The position numbers and the translations under genes were made by a program. Positions 43,313 through 54,728 of a stretch of 64,000 nt of DNA are shown piece by piece. Source of the stretch: Cannabis sativa (lineage: Eukaryota > Streptophyta > Magnoliopsida > Rosales > Cannabaceae); contig NC_083603.1 in NCBI RefSeq assembly GCF_029168945.1, positions 41,106,396-41,170,395 of the forward strand. Reading direction: 5' to 3'. How positions within the stretch are numbered: the first letter of the stretch is position 1; every line of letters begins with the position of its first letter. The notes under the pieces were generated by a model, which saw nothing but the letters and a program-made list of their open reading frames with translations, was not told the origin of the DNA and did not search any database.

Positions 43313-46300
43313 TCTTGAAATAAGTTATGAAGGGATGTTTACTGTTGAGGCCCAAGGTAAGAGTAGTGGTCTTGCTTTATTGTGGAAAAATGATAAAGAT
43401 GGTAGAATAATTGGCTTTTCTCAAAACCATATTGATTTTATGGTAGAAGTTGATGGCAACCCAAAGTGGAGACTTACAGGGGTCTACGGAGAACCCCAAC
43501 GGCAACAAAAGATGGATACATGGAACCTTTTAAGGTCTTTGTTGAACAATTCAAGAGACCCGTGGTGTGTAGTTGGTGATTTAAACAATGTTCTTAGCCA
43601 AAGTGACAAGCGTGGAGGACAACCTTATCCCAATTGGCTCATATCCGGTTTTGAGCAAGCTATCCAGGAGTGTGATTTATTTGACATGGACTTGGTTGGT
43701 TATCCATACACTTGGGAAAAAGGAAGGGGAACTTCTCGGTGGATAGAAGTTAGATCGGATCGTGCCCTTGTTTCTTCTTCTTGGCTTCAAACCTTTACGC
43801 AAGCTCGATTAATCAACCTGGAATTTTCTCCTTCGGATCACTCGCCTATCTTTCTTGAGTTTGTTGCTCCGGTTGTCTTCACTCCAAATAGGCGTTTCAG
43901 GTTCGAGAATGCTTGGTTAAAAGAACCAATGTGTTTGGAGATTGTGAAAGATTGTTGGAATGTCCCTAGCTTTACTTCGGTAGCAGAAAAAATTTCTCTT
44001 TGTGCAGATAAGTTAGCCGTCTGGGGGAAGAATGTAACTGGAAACTTTAAACTCCGAATCAAGCATTGTCGTCATGAGCTGAAAAATTTGAAGAACAAGA
44101 GGGATGCACTCTCGGTCCAGAGATATAATGAGAAGAAAAAGGAATTTTTTTTGGTGTTGGATCAAAAGGAAGCTTTTTGGAAGCAGAGGGCAAAGCAATT
44201 TTGGTTGAAGGAAGGTGATCAGAATAGTAAATATTTCCATAGAGCGGCTAGTAATCGTAGAAGCTTCAATCAAATTTCGAAGCTTAAGGATTCTAGTGGT
44301 ACTTGGAAGGATTGGGAAAACGGCCTTGAGGATGTAGTTGTGGATTATTTCTCTTCCTTATTTAGTGCTTCAAACTTGGGTAGTAATATGGTGATTCAGT
44401 GTATTCAAAGGAAGGTCTCAACTCAGATTAATGAAGAACTCTATCAACCAATAGATGCCGAGGAAGTAAGGGTAGCTATTTTCAGTATGCATCCGGATAA
44501 GAGTCCTGACCCTGATGGTATGACTCCTGCGTTTTATCAAAAGTGTTGGGAGATTATCCAGTTTGATGTTGTTGCGGTGGTTAAGAAATTCATTACTACA
44601 GGTGAGCTTGATTCAGCTTGTGGTGATGCTAATGTTGTGTTGATTCCGAAAAAGAAACTCCCTGAAAGTATGGTTGATCTTAGACCTATTGCTTTATGTA
44701 ATGTTCTATATAAGATCATTACTAAAGTAATGGCTAATAGGATGAAGCCGTACATGGATCAAATTGTTTCGGAATCTCAAAGCGCGTTCATTCCGGGGAG
44801 GCTTATAACTGATAACATCATGGTTTCTTTTGAAGTGCTTCACTACTTGAAAAGAAAAAGAAAAGGTAAGGATGGTTTTATGGCTTTAAAACTGGATCTC
44901 AGCAAAGCCTATGACCGTATTGAATGGAGCTTCTTGGATTCAGTTCTTAGAAAGATTGGCTTCTCGGATCATTGGATTTCTTTGGTGATGAAGTGTGTTA
45001 GTTCGGCAAGGTACAATGTGATCCATGGAGGAAGAATAATGGGGCCGATTATACCATCTCGTGGTATCCGTCAAGGTGATCCTTTGTCACCTTATATCTT
45101 TATTCTGTGTGCGGAAGGATTATCAGCTTTGATTAGAAGATATGAGGCAATGGGTTTTATTCATGGGTGTAAAGTGGCGAATGGGGCACCTAAAGTGTCC
45201 CATATGCTTTTCGCTGACGATAGTTACCTGTATTGCAAAGCCACTCTTCAAGAAGCCAATCGGATTAGAGAACTTCTTCACCAATTTGAATGTGCTTCAG
45301 GTCAGAAAGTTAACTTGGGGAAATCATCAATCTTCTATAGCACTAATACAGCAACTCATGTTCGGGATGATATTAACACTCTATTACAAATGCCACAAGC
45401 AGATGAAATGAGTATGTATCTGGGCCTCCCCAGTACTATGGGAAGAAACAAGTCGGCTGTGTTGGGTTTCCTAAAAGATAGAGTCAGGAAAAAGCTTCAA
45501 GGTTGGGATTCGAAGGTTCTTTCTCGTGCTGGTAAAGAAGTGTTAATCAAGTCGGTAGCGCAAGCTCTTCCTAGCTACGCTATGAATGTGTTTTTACTTC
45601 CGTTGGAGATTAGCAGAGATATTGAGAGTACCATGGCGAGATTTTGGTGGAAGAGTTCATCGAAGGAAAACAAAGGCATTCCTTGGATGTCTTGGATGTC
45701 TTGGGAACGTATGTGTAATAGCAAGAACAATGGGGGTCTTGGCTTTCGAAATCTCCATGACTTTAATTTGGCTCTTTTGGGAAAACAAGGTTGGCGCTTC
45801 TTAACAAGACTCGAGTCCCTAGTGTCTCGTATTTTCAAGGCAAGATATTTTCCCAAAGGAACATACTTCTCGGCTTCTTTAGGGAACAACCCAAGTTTTG
45901 TGTGGCGAAGTGTTTGGGAAGCTCAAGCTCTTGTTCGTGCGGGAGTTCGTTGGAGTGTGGGGAATGGATCTTCTATTGATGTGTTAAATGAACCATGGCT
46001 GCCCGACCAACAAAATCCGTTTGTGAGTTCTTCTCATCCAGCCCTCCATCAAGCTAAAGTGAACAATTTAATGGCCATGGACATGGCCTCTTGGGATATT
46101 GATGTTCTGAAGGATTTATTTGAGGAGAGGGATCAAAGATTAATATTGCAAATTCCTTTAAGCATCCACCAGGAATCGGATATGCTGTGTTGGACTGTTG
46201 AGGCTAATGGAATGTATTCGGTCAAGAGTGCCTATGCTCTACAACAAAAACTGAAGGGTGTGGGTACTGAGATTGCAGCCTCTGAATTTTAGAAGGTGTT

Positions 46301-47292
46301 ATGGTCCTTGAAGCTACCTCCAAAAATAAAAAATCTGATGTGGAGAGCCGGTTCTAACTGCCTCCCAACTCTATCTCAGCTTGCTTCTAAGCGTGTTCCT
46401 GTCAACACACGCTGTCCTTTGTGTGAGGAGATGGACGAGACAATTGCACACGTCCTACTTACCTGCAGAATGGTTAAAATGGTGTGGGAGAGAGTCGGCA
46501 TTAGCACTTCTGGTATTGCAGCAAGAAGTGCGTTTTTGGACTGGTGTGTGAACGTTTTCACACAGTTGGCAGCCGAAAAACAAGGCCTGGCTGCTGCTCT
46601 TTGCTGGGCAGTTTGGGGAGCAAGGAATGATGTTGTATGGCAAGGAAAACTGTTTAATATTTCAGCTATAGTTGGCTCTGCTAAAAGCTATCTTGATCAA
46701 TGGAAACACGCTCAAAAAACTCAAATTGAGTCATTATGGTCTAATCTTCAAGACTATGATGGGATGGAGCGTTGGGTTAAACCTCAGGAAAATAGTATCA
46801 AGATCAATGTGGATGCAGCTATTTTTGAAGGACAGAATCGGTTTGGAAATGCTTTGGTGGTGCGTGACCACAATGGTCTGCTCATCGAGGGCCGTACTAA
46901 GTTACATAATGGTAATATTGCCCCTACTATTGCTGAAGCTTTGAGCTTCCGGGAAGCCTTAAGTTGGCTCAAAGATCAAACATACAACTCAGTTTGGGTT
47001 GAGACGGATTGTTTATTGGTGGTTCAAGCCCTGAGGAACTCGACTATCCTGTCTTCTCAATTTGGTTGTGTGATTCAGGAGTGTAAAGCCATGTTGGCTA
47101 ATCTCAATAATGTTTATTTTTGTTTTGTTAAGCGGTCAGCTAATAGAGTCGCTCATGAGTTTGCTAGAGCGTCCCTATTACATCCTGATTGTACCTTCAG
47201 TATGGAAAACATTCCAACTGATTTGTTACCTGTTTTGGTGACTGATTTCGAAGGTTAATAAAGATTTGATTTTACCTTTTAAAAAAAAAAAA
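43313..47292 (+). mobile_element. LINE (plant L1-type), 5'-truncated, with poly(A) tail
   Basis: ORF2-type coding sequence followed by AATAAAG and a poly(A) tail (47280-47292). The start is missing: coding begins inside the endonuclease domain, the usual 5' truncation of LINEs. The left boundary was judged from loss of homology to the F-box 3' flank. A target duplication could not be fixed; CTTGAAATAAG on the left and CTTAAATTTGG on the right are only loosely alike. Confidence 0.85.
43316..47258 (+). pseudogene. LINE ORF2: endonuclease, reverse transcriptase, zinc domain, RNase H
   Basis: One frame runs from the LINE's left end to 47258 with a single stop, TAG at 46290-46292, where relatives have W (F-W-K-V-L-W). 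Order: apurinic-type endonuclease lacking its N-terminus (V-V-G-D-L-N-N, S-D-H-S-P); RT with D-L-R-P-I-A-L, F-I-P-G-R, L-D-L-S-K-A-Y-D and the active site F-A-D-D-S; zf-RVT region (C-P-L-C, then C after the stop side); RNase H-like domain (V-D-A-A, V-E-T-D, F-V-K-R-S-A-N). Otherwise intact, so probably a recent insertion. It cannot move by itself, lacking the 5' end and ORF1. Confidence 0.88.
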
Positions 47293-48032
47293 ACTTAAAT
47301 TTGGTGTTGTTTCTCATTAAAATTAATCCAACCAAACATTAAAGACTATCCTATTTATAGGAATGGTGGACTCACATAGAAGTAACTGTCTTTTAAAAAC
47401 AAAATCGAGAAAAAAAAATATATTTATTTTAATTACAGATTTAATATTAGCTTTGGTGTAATAATTAAGCTAGATTGTATATCAACTCCCACTAATAATA
47501 TTTGTTTTCTATTTAAGTTTACTGTTGTCCTTGCTTTGCAAAAAAAAAGAAAAAAATTATATCCCTCACTTTAAATCTTGGTCTGTTACTATATAGGATT
47601 TTTTTTTTTTTTGAAAAATGTTACTATATAGGATAGTCCACAGTATTTCACTATTATTAACGGGACACGTAGACTACACTAAAACTGTTTTTTTTCTTTT
47701 AGGTTTTAATAATTAAATAATTAAATTTTCTTAATATATATGTATTATTTATATTTATAAATTAAAATAATAAAGAATATATATTTTTGTGTAATTTATA
47801 GTATTATAGTTGAAATTAAAAAAAAAATATATTAAAACAATATTTTTTTTGTGTGTTAATTTAACACTAAAGTTTTAGTTTCAACCGTTGAAATTGCCCT
47901 ACAAGAAGTGTAAACAATGCTTACTTGAATTGAAAGTGAAAAGGAAAATAAGAGAAGATTGTGGTAGTTGCCTAGGTGGTACTATATTAAATTACACCCT
48001 GCAATTTATGTTAGATGACCACTTTTGTATTT
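47293..48032. other. Mixed remnant: inverted hAT-MITE piece and resumed F-box flank
   Basis: No gene. 47430-47595 reads, in reverse complement, like the hAT-type MITE family (CCAAGATTTAAAGTGAGGG). From about 47895 (GTGTAAACAATGCTTACTTG) the F-box 3' flank homology resumes and continues to about 48025 (GATGACCAC), matching the reverse complement of about 57420-57560. Confidence 0.6.
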
Positions 48033-48494
48033 GAGAGCATTTCCAATGGAGATGCAAATAAATAGTAAAAAGTTAAAATATAATTTATTTAACAGAAAAT
48101 GTATTTTAATGGTGTGTCAAAAAGTGATGTAAATTTGACACATAGTAAATTTTGTGCTAAATTTGATACAATATTTGCTATGATGTAAAATTTAAATCAC
48201 AATAAATGTATTAATTTTTTATTTACATTTATATCATTTATATTATTTTATTAGTATATTTTACTATAACATTAAATTATAAAACATTTATATTATTTTT
48301 TTTATTATCTTTTATATTAAAATACTAATAAAATTGATAATAAAGTTATCACTTTTTATTTTTGTTAATAAAAATATTTATTAAATATTAAATTCAATGC
48401 ACAATATTAAAATTTGATGTAAATTTACTACAAAATTATTTTTTGTGTAAAATATAACACAATTTTTACATTTCCCATTGGAGATGGTCTTAAG
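48033..48494. mobile_element. MITE with GAGCATTTCCAATGG-type ends
   Basis: The left end GAGCATTTCCAATGGAGATG and right end CATTGGAGATGGTCTTAAG form inverted repeats. The interior is AT-rich, about 460 bp, with no coding capacity. Superfamily not assigned. Confidence 0.65.
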
Positions 48495-48601
48495 GTAGAC
48501 ACGAAGTAGGAAATGCCAAAATATATTATCTTAGAATTTAATATTGAAAATGAGGTAATATAAATTTTAGAAAATTTTAATATTTTTTTTCAAAAAAATT
48601 A

Positions 48602-51150
48602 ATGTCAAATATGATTGAATTTTATAAAATTCTTAACAAGGTTAAATACCATTTTAGACCCACTAGAGAAAGAAAAAATGATATTAATCCAAATGAATAC
48701 ATAGTGTATCTTCAAGAACATGATGATGACATTGGAATGATGGAAGATGATCCAATCAACTTTCATCAGACCATGAAAAGTTCTAACTCTCGAAAGTGGA
48801 ATGATGCCATGAATGAAGAGAATAAGTTTATGCAAGACAATAAAATTTGGGAAGTTGTCCCATTACCAGAAAGTGTAAAACCAATTAGTTGTAAATGGAT
48901 ATTAAAAACCAAGAGAGATGAAAATAGTAATGTGGTGAGATTTAAGGCACGTCTTGTAAAGCTATACTCAGAAACAAGGCATTGATTATAAAGAGACTTT
49001 CTCTTCAATTTCATCGAAAGACTCTTTTAGGATAATAATGGCACTTGTTACTCATTTTAATCTTGAGTTACATCAGATGGATGTTAAAACAACATTTCTC
49101 AATGGCGACATTGATGAGACAATTTATATAGAGCAGCCAGAAAACTTTGTGTGTGGTGACCCAAAGAAAATGGTTTGCAAATTAAAAAAATCCATCTATG
49201 GACTCAAGCAAGCTTCTCGTCAATGGTACCACAAATTTCATCAAGTGGTTCTCTTGTTTGGTTTTGAGATGAATGTTGTTGATGATTGTGTCTATGATAA
49301 GTGTAGTGGGAGTAAGTGCATATTTCTGTTTCTATATGTCGATGATATATTGCTTGCCACTAATGATATAAGCTTATAGCACGAAACCAAGAGATTTCTA
49401 TCTAAGCATTTTGAGAGGAAAGATCTTGGTGATGCCTCTTTTGTTTTAGGAATTCAAATACATCGAGATCGTTCTTGGGGTATTCTTGGATTATCACAAA
49501 AGAGCTATATCGATAAAGTACTCAAACGATTTGGCATGCAAGACTGTAGACCAAGTGATACCCCTGTCGTTAAAGGAGACAAATTTTGTCTTAAGCAATG
49601 CCTTAAAGGAAGCCTTAAAATTCAAGAAATGCAAAAGATTCCCTATGCTTCAGCTGTTGGGAGTTTAATGTATGCTCAAGTTTGTATGTGTCCATATATA
49701 GCGTACATTGTTGGAGTGTTAGGTAAATACTTAAGCAATCCAAGAATTGATCACTGGAAAGCAACCAAAAAGGTTATGAGATATTTGAAGAGATAAGAGA
49801 TTACATGCTCACATATATGAGGTCAACTCACTTTGAGATCATTGGATATTCTGACTCCGACTTTGCGGGTTGCCAAGATAGTAGGAGATCCACTTCAAGC
49901 TACATATATCTGTTAGGTGGTGGAGCTATATAGTGGAGGAGTGCAAAACAAACAATTATAGCTTCATCCACTATGGCAGCAAATTTGTTGCATGATATGA
50001 GGCATCCAACCATGGTATATGGTTGAGGAACTTTGTCACCGGGTTGTGCATTGTAGATGGAATTAAAAGACCACTTAAGTTGTATTGTGACAATAAATCA
50101 GTTGTGTTGTATTCCAACAACAACGGGAGCTTGACGAAGTCAAAACATATTGACATCAAGTTCCTTATTGTAAAAGAAAGGGTACAAAGTGGATAGATTT
50201 GTATAGAACACTTAGGTACAAACTCCATGATTGCAGACTCCCTTCTAAGGGTTTGCCACCCAAGGTCTTTCATGAGCACACTGCTCGTATGAGTGTTTTA
50301 GAGTATGAGGATATCTAGATTCAGTGGGAGTTTGTCTTTATTATCCTTTGTGTTTTATTTGTTTCATGAAACTTGTGTATTTAGATATTTTTTTGATAAA
50401 AATTTATGTCATTAAGTTTATTTCACTTTGTACATTAAGTTAAAGTTTTTATATCTATAAAGTAAAGTAGGACCAATTAAGAATTGACATGAATAATCAC
50501 CATGCATGTAATTTTTATACCACATTATCATGATTGATCTATGTCATTTAACTGTGCCGGTATATGTGACCATTGATGGGTTTAGTTGTGATTGATATAA
50601 CAAAAATTGCTATGATCCTATGTTGATATAGTTAATGGACGAGATTGCATATGCCTATGGTTATGATGACAAAGTTATGAGCTCAATAAGGTTAACACAT
50701 TTATATATTTATACATATCTGACCCAGTGGGAGATTATTAGAAATTTATTAGGGTTACAATTGTATATATAAAATGTGTGTTGGGATCATCAAATAAATA
50801 AGTCAAATTTATGTGGTCTATTTTGGAATAAAGTTTATGACTTAAGGGCATAATTGTCATGATTTTAATATGTGGATACCATAAAGACAATTTCTAATTT
50901 GATAAGGGGCTAAATTAGAAGTCGTAAATAAAAATTAGTTACTGTTTTATAAGTTATTAATAACATGTATTGGTCCACCATTTATATCTTATCTTTTTAC
51001 TCTTGTATCCCCATCACCTTGAGAATAAGGTTTCAGAGAAAAGTTTTGATGCAAATTGGAAGATCATACCATTTAAAAGGTCGATTCTATAGACACCAAT
51101 ACGCTTCCGCTACTCTCTAATTTATTATTTCATTCTCATAAATTAAATAG
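48602..51150 (+). mobile_element. Decayed copia remnant: RT, RNase H and 3' LTR
   Basis: The 5' part, including gag and integrase, is gone. RT begins near 48760 (K-W-N-D-A-M, W-I-L-K-T-K-R-D), is frameshifted near 48960, and continues with M-D-V-K-T-T-F-L-N-G-D and the active site Y-V-D-D (about 49336). It breaks again at a stop at 49377. RNase H pieces follow (S-D-S-D-F-A-G, with stops) to about 50320. A polypurine tract CAGTGGGAGATTAT ends near 50737, and LTR-like sequence from about 50735 (TATTAGAAATTT) runs to about 51150. Several stops and frameshifts make this an old copy. Confidence 0.83.
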
Positions 51151-51227
51151 GGTTTAGATCCAGATTACAGTATTTTACATATCCATTTTTATAGATGCTG
51201 TTACTATTAAACTCCTTAAATTAATAT

Positions 51228-51444
51228 ATAGGGATATGATTTTGTCCCGTGATGTACTTTTACGGAATGTATTTTGTGGTACATTAGATGGGTCTCAAGG
51301 TACATTAAATGAGTGTCAGGATACGTTTCTACTCTTTAACCCTAATTACCCCTAGATCAATCTCAGCCGTCAGATCAAATAACTCTCTCATTTGACGGCT
51401 GCCGTACATCACAGATTACAATCCGTGAAAGTACAATCCCTATA
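51228..51444. mobile_element. Small MITE-like inverted repeat
   Basis: TAGGGAT...GTACTTTTACGGA on the left pairs with the complement of TCCGTGAAAGTAC...ATCCCTA on the right. About 217 bp, no coding capacity; target duplication unclear. Confidence 0.45.
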
Positions 51445-52009
51445 AATTATATGCTAAATTTAGATAGAGAGTGAATGTATATTGGACAACCTACTTTTAT
51501 ATTTTAATAAAATATAATATAATAATATTTTTAATTAATGAATAAAAAAAATATTTCTCAATTCAATTTTGTGCAATTCAATTCAATTATTTCCAGTCAA
51601 ATCCAATACAATTCTACATACCAAATGGTTTTTGGACAAATATGGGAAATCCATGTCTAGATTAAAGCATAAAACAAAATAAATAAATAAATAAATTAAA
51701 CACCGAGCCTGCGTATTGCGGCGAGGACAATGGACAATCGGCGATGGACGATGCTGGTCTGCCACCGCACCGCACCGCAGTCAACACCACCTGATGCTGA
51801 AATTAGCCTCAAAGGTCACTTCAATTCAAGATTTACTTCCATTTTGTAATTGCTCTTTTCCTGAGATTTATTGACATCGATGCATTGCAAAAGATTTTGG
51901 ATATCTTTAATTGAACTGTATTGATTCTTGTTGGTCAATTCTTAGAGGTTAAAGTTAAACGGATCATAAATACAGAGAAAGATTTAGACTTTGAAGACTT
52001 TGATACAAA
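51445..52009 (+). promoter_or_regulatory. Upstream region of the PPR gene
   Basis: No gene. AT-rich first part, then a G+C-rich patch (51700-51790) with CACCGCACCGCACCGCA, consistent with the promoter/leader of the PPR gene. Exact start site not identifiable. Confidence 0.4.
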
Positions 52010-53539
52010 ATGCTCCCGAAATTGCAGAAAGCCATGGGCTTTTCCCTTCCAAAACCTAATCCATTTGCTTTGCAACGTTACCTTCTTCTACTTAGCTCGC
52101 AAGGGACAGAGACAACTGTTGAGATTGAACCCCGCAAACAAATTCAGCATCAATCTGATTACGAGACGTCCGAGCAGGACATAACTCAGGTGAGAAAGAT
52201 TCTCCATAAAAGGTTATTCTCTTCAACCGAAGAAGTAGCTCAAGATCTTAATAGGTGTGGTTTAACTTTATCAGATAGTATAGTACAACACTTCTTAATG
52301 CGATTCAGCAATGAATGGATCTTGGCTTTTGATTTTTTCAACTGGGCACAAACTCAAACTGATTATAAGCATTCCCCAGAATCATATAATTTAATGGTTG
52401 ATATATTGGGGAAAGCTAAGAAGTTCGAGCTTTTGTGGGATTTGATTGATGAAATGAACAGTTTGGGGGATGGTTACATTTCGTTTCTCACAATGACAAA
52501 GGTCATTAGGAGGCTTGTAAGAGCTAACATGTTTAAGGAAGCCATGGATGTTTTTAGGGGAATTGAGAGATTTGGGATAAGCAAGGACACTTCAATGTTG
52601 AACATTCTTATGGATTCATTTGTTAATAGTGATAGTGTTGACCATGCCCAACAAGTTTTCTTGGAGTTTAAGGATTCATTACCTGTGAATACACAAACTT
52701 TCAACATTTTAATACAGGGGTGGTGTAAAGCTGGTAAGGTTGGTACTGCTAGGAAGATTATGGAGGAAATGGAGAGACATGGGTGTCAACCCAATGCTCT
52801 TTCTTACACTTGTTTAGCTAGATTTTACTGTGACAAAAAGGATTTTCGAAAACTTAATGGTATTCTGAATGAAATGAAGATCAAAGATTGTACCCCAACT
52901 GTTGCTACATACACCACTTTAATGTGTCTTTTAGGGAAGTCGAAACAGATAAATGAAGCTTTGGAGATTTACAAGAGGATGAACGAGAGTGATTGTGCTC
53001 CCGACACTTCTTCTTTCAACTCTTTGATTTTCATTCTTGGCAAAGCTGGAAGGTTGAAAGATGCCGAAGAGGTGTTTAATGATATGCCAAAGAAAGGAGC
53101 TATGCCAGATGAGGTTACCTTCAATACTTTGATTTTTTGTTATTGTGATCATTTGCAAGAGGAGAAAGCTCTGAAGTTGCTTCAAAAAATGGAAGACATA
53201 GGTTTCAAACCAGACCTCAAGACTTACGCGGCGTTGTTAAAGATGAGCTGCAGTAAGAAGAGGATGAAATTGATTTACTTTCTGCTAAACCATATGTATA
53301 ACAACAACATAAGTATTGATGTTTCAATATATTCTGTTCTGATTAGCGGGCTTTGCAAGAGCGAAAGAGTTGAACATGCTTGCTCTTTCTTTAAGGAAAT
53401 GATTTCAAAGGAATTTCTTCCTCAGGACGGCTTGTATGATAGGTTGAGAGAAGCACTTGAGGCCAAGAATATGGTTGAAGAAAAAGAAAAGATTGAGAAG
53501 TTGATGTTGATGGCAAAGAAGAGAAGAACAGTTTCTTAA
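52010..53539 (+). CDS. P-class pentatricopeptide repeat protein, probably mitochondrial
   Basis: Intronless, 509 aa, as is usual for PPR genes. An N-terminal region of about 110 aa, poor in acidic residues near the start (M-L-P-K-L-Q-K), is followed by about 10-11 PPR motifs of about 35 residues from about residue 125 (S-Y-N-L-M-V-D-I-L-G-K-A), for example T-F-N-I-L-I-Q-G-W-C-K-A-G-K and T-F-N-T-L-I-F-C-Y-C. All repeats are P-type and there is no E, DYW or SMR tail; the end is basic (M-A-K-K-R-R). P-class PPR proteins bind organelle RNA and act in its processing, stability or translation. Mitochondrial targeting is inferred from resemblance to mitochondrial members; target RNA unknown. Confidence 0.92.
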   Translation: MLPKLQKAMGFSLPKPNPFALQRYLLLLSSQGTETTVEIEPRKQIQHQSDYETSEQDITQVRKILHKRLFSSTEEVAQDLNRCGLTLSDSIVQHFLMRFSNEWILAFDFFNWAQTQTDYKHSPESYNLMVDILGKAKKFELLWDLIDEMNSLGDGYISFLTMTKVIRRLVRANMFKEAMDVFRGIERFGISKDTSMLNILMDSFVNSDSVDHAQQVFLEFKDSLPVNTQTFNILIQGWCKAGKVGTARKIMEEMERHGCQPNALSYTCLARFYCDKKDFRKLNGILNEMKIKDCTPTVATYTTLMCLLGKSKQINEALEIYKRMNESDCAPDTSSFNSLIFILGKAGRLKDAEEVFNDMPKKGAMPDEVTFNTLIFCYCDHLQEEKALKLLQKMEDIGFKPDLKTYAALLKMSCSKKRMKLIYFLLNHMYNNNISIDVSIYSVLISGLCKSERVEHACSFFKEMISKEFLPQDGLYDRLREALEAKNMVEEKEKIEKLMLMAKKRRTVS

Positions 53540-53735
53540 TTAGTCTAATCGTTCAAGAAAATAGTTTTTGTTTTTCTTTTTTAGTGTAGAGCTCTAATAC
53601 TGATCTGTAATATTGATTGCTTTTAGTTTTTCCATTTTAGTGGATGAAGAAATGAAGAATGGCATTTTTTGGTATTGTTCAGCTGTAATGTCATGGGACT
53701 TATAGTGTAAGTGCCATAAAATAGTATACAATACA
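53540..53735 (+). other. 3' flank of PPR gene
   Basis: T-rich downstream stretch, presumably the 3' UTR; nothing else seen. Confidence 0.4.
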
Positions 53736-54360
53736 CTAATGAATAATAATAGTACAACCAGCTTTTGAATAAGAGTTCCGGGCTAAAAAATTAGCTATTT
53801 TATTCGTAGATCGTTTAACAAAATGAAAAGAAATATTTAATAATTCAAATAATAATAATGTAGACTCATGAATTAAAATGCTGTATGGGGAGATCATGCA
53901 GACTTTACTCTTTATTGCATGCACAACATTGACTCAATCAGTTTCTACCATAACATTGGACCATTCATGGGATTTCATCCAGCTCAGAGCTTCCTTCATT
54001 CGTACTGCCTCTGCAATCTTTGGGTTAACAATACCTGGTTTGGAAGCATGAAAAGCTTCGAAAGTACCCTCATGATCTCTAGCAACAAAGCCATACTCGA
54101 AGCTTTTTGATTGATTGAAGAGAGCTCCATCTACGTTAACTTTGATCATAGCATAGCTTGGTTTAGTCCACTGCTCCTCTTTCTCTTTCGCACAAGCAAC
54201 AAGATTGTTATGAGAAAGATTACAAGAAGAATTTTGAGCAGAATCCTTTGATCCATAGTAAGTTTTGCAAATGAGATTGCCTTATCAATCACAGGTCTAA
54301 AACTTCGCCAAAAAAGATCATTTCGACATCTCAAAGACTTCAACAAAGCATAACAGCTGC
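53736..54360 (-). pseudogene. LINE 3' fragment with RNase H-like domain
   Basis: Minus-strand pieces read I-K-V-N-V-D-G-A-L-F, V-A-R-D-H-E-G, V-E-T-D, then, after a break near 53930, F-V-K-R-S-T-N-K-I-A. This is the RVT_3 RNase H-like domain at the end of plant LINE proteins, with some linker upstream (to about 54346). Stops and frame changes mark it as dead. Confidence 0.75.
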
Positions 54361-54728
54361 TTCTTTTTTATCATGCTTCCCTCTTTATTTGTTTCAAAAA
54401 AAAAAAATCAAAACAAGTGAGTTTACCATTGTAGTACATAGACTACTGAAAGTGAAGGAACCCATCATAGACTTTAAACTAATAAAAAGATGTGATAATG
54501 GGCAGTTCTTTAAAGTTCTCTTCAAGTCAACACATTTCAGCAAACAATCTTCTTGACAGTTCTACCAATGTAAGGTCAAGTTTTGTAGATTTGCAAAAAA
54601 CACTCATCAAAATAGAAAAACAATCATCATAAACAAATCCCATTCTTAAGCAAAGTATGCATCAAAGTTCATTAGCCTAAATACAAGCAATTAACAAAGA
54701 TAACAAACAAGACAGTCATTTATACTTA
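54361..54728. other. Spacer downstream of F-box gene 1
   Basis: No gene. It includes the presumed 3' UTR of the F-box gene (minus strand) and A/T-rich DNA. Confidence 0.4.

Noticed and set aside
43305..43330. Start of the LINE protein at a TTG near 43305
   Set aside because: The bases before about 43313 align with the F-box 3' flank, so the LINE starts later and has no genuine start codon here.
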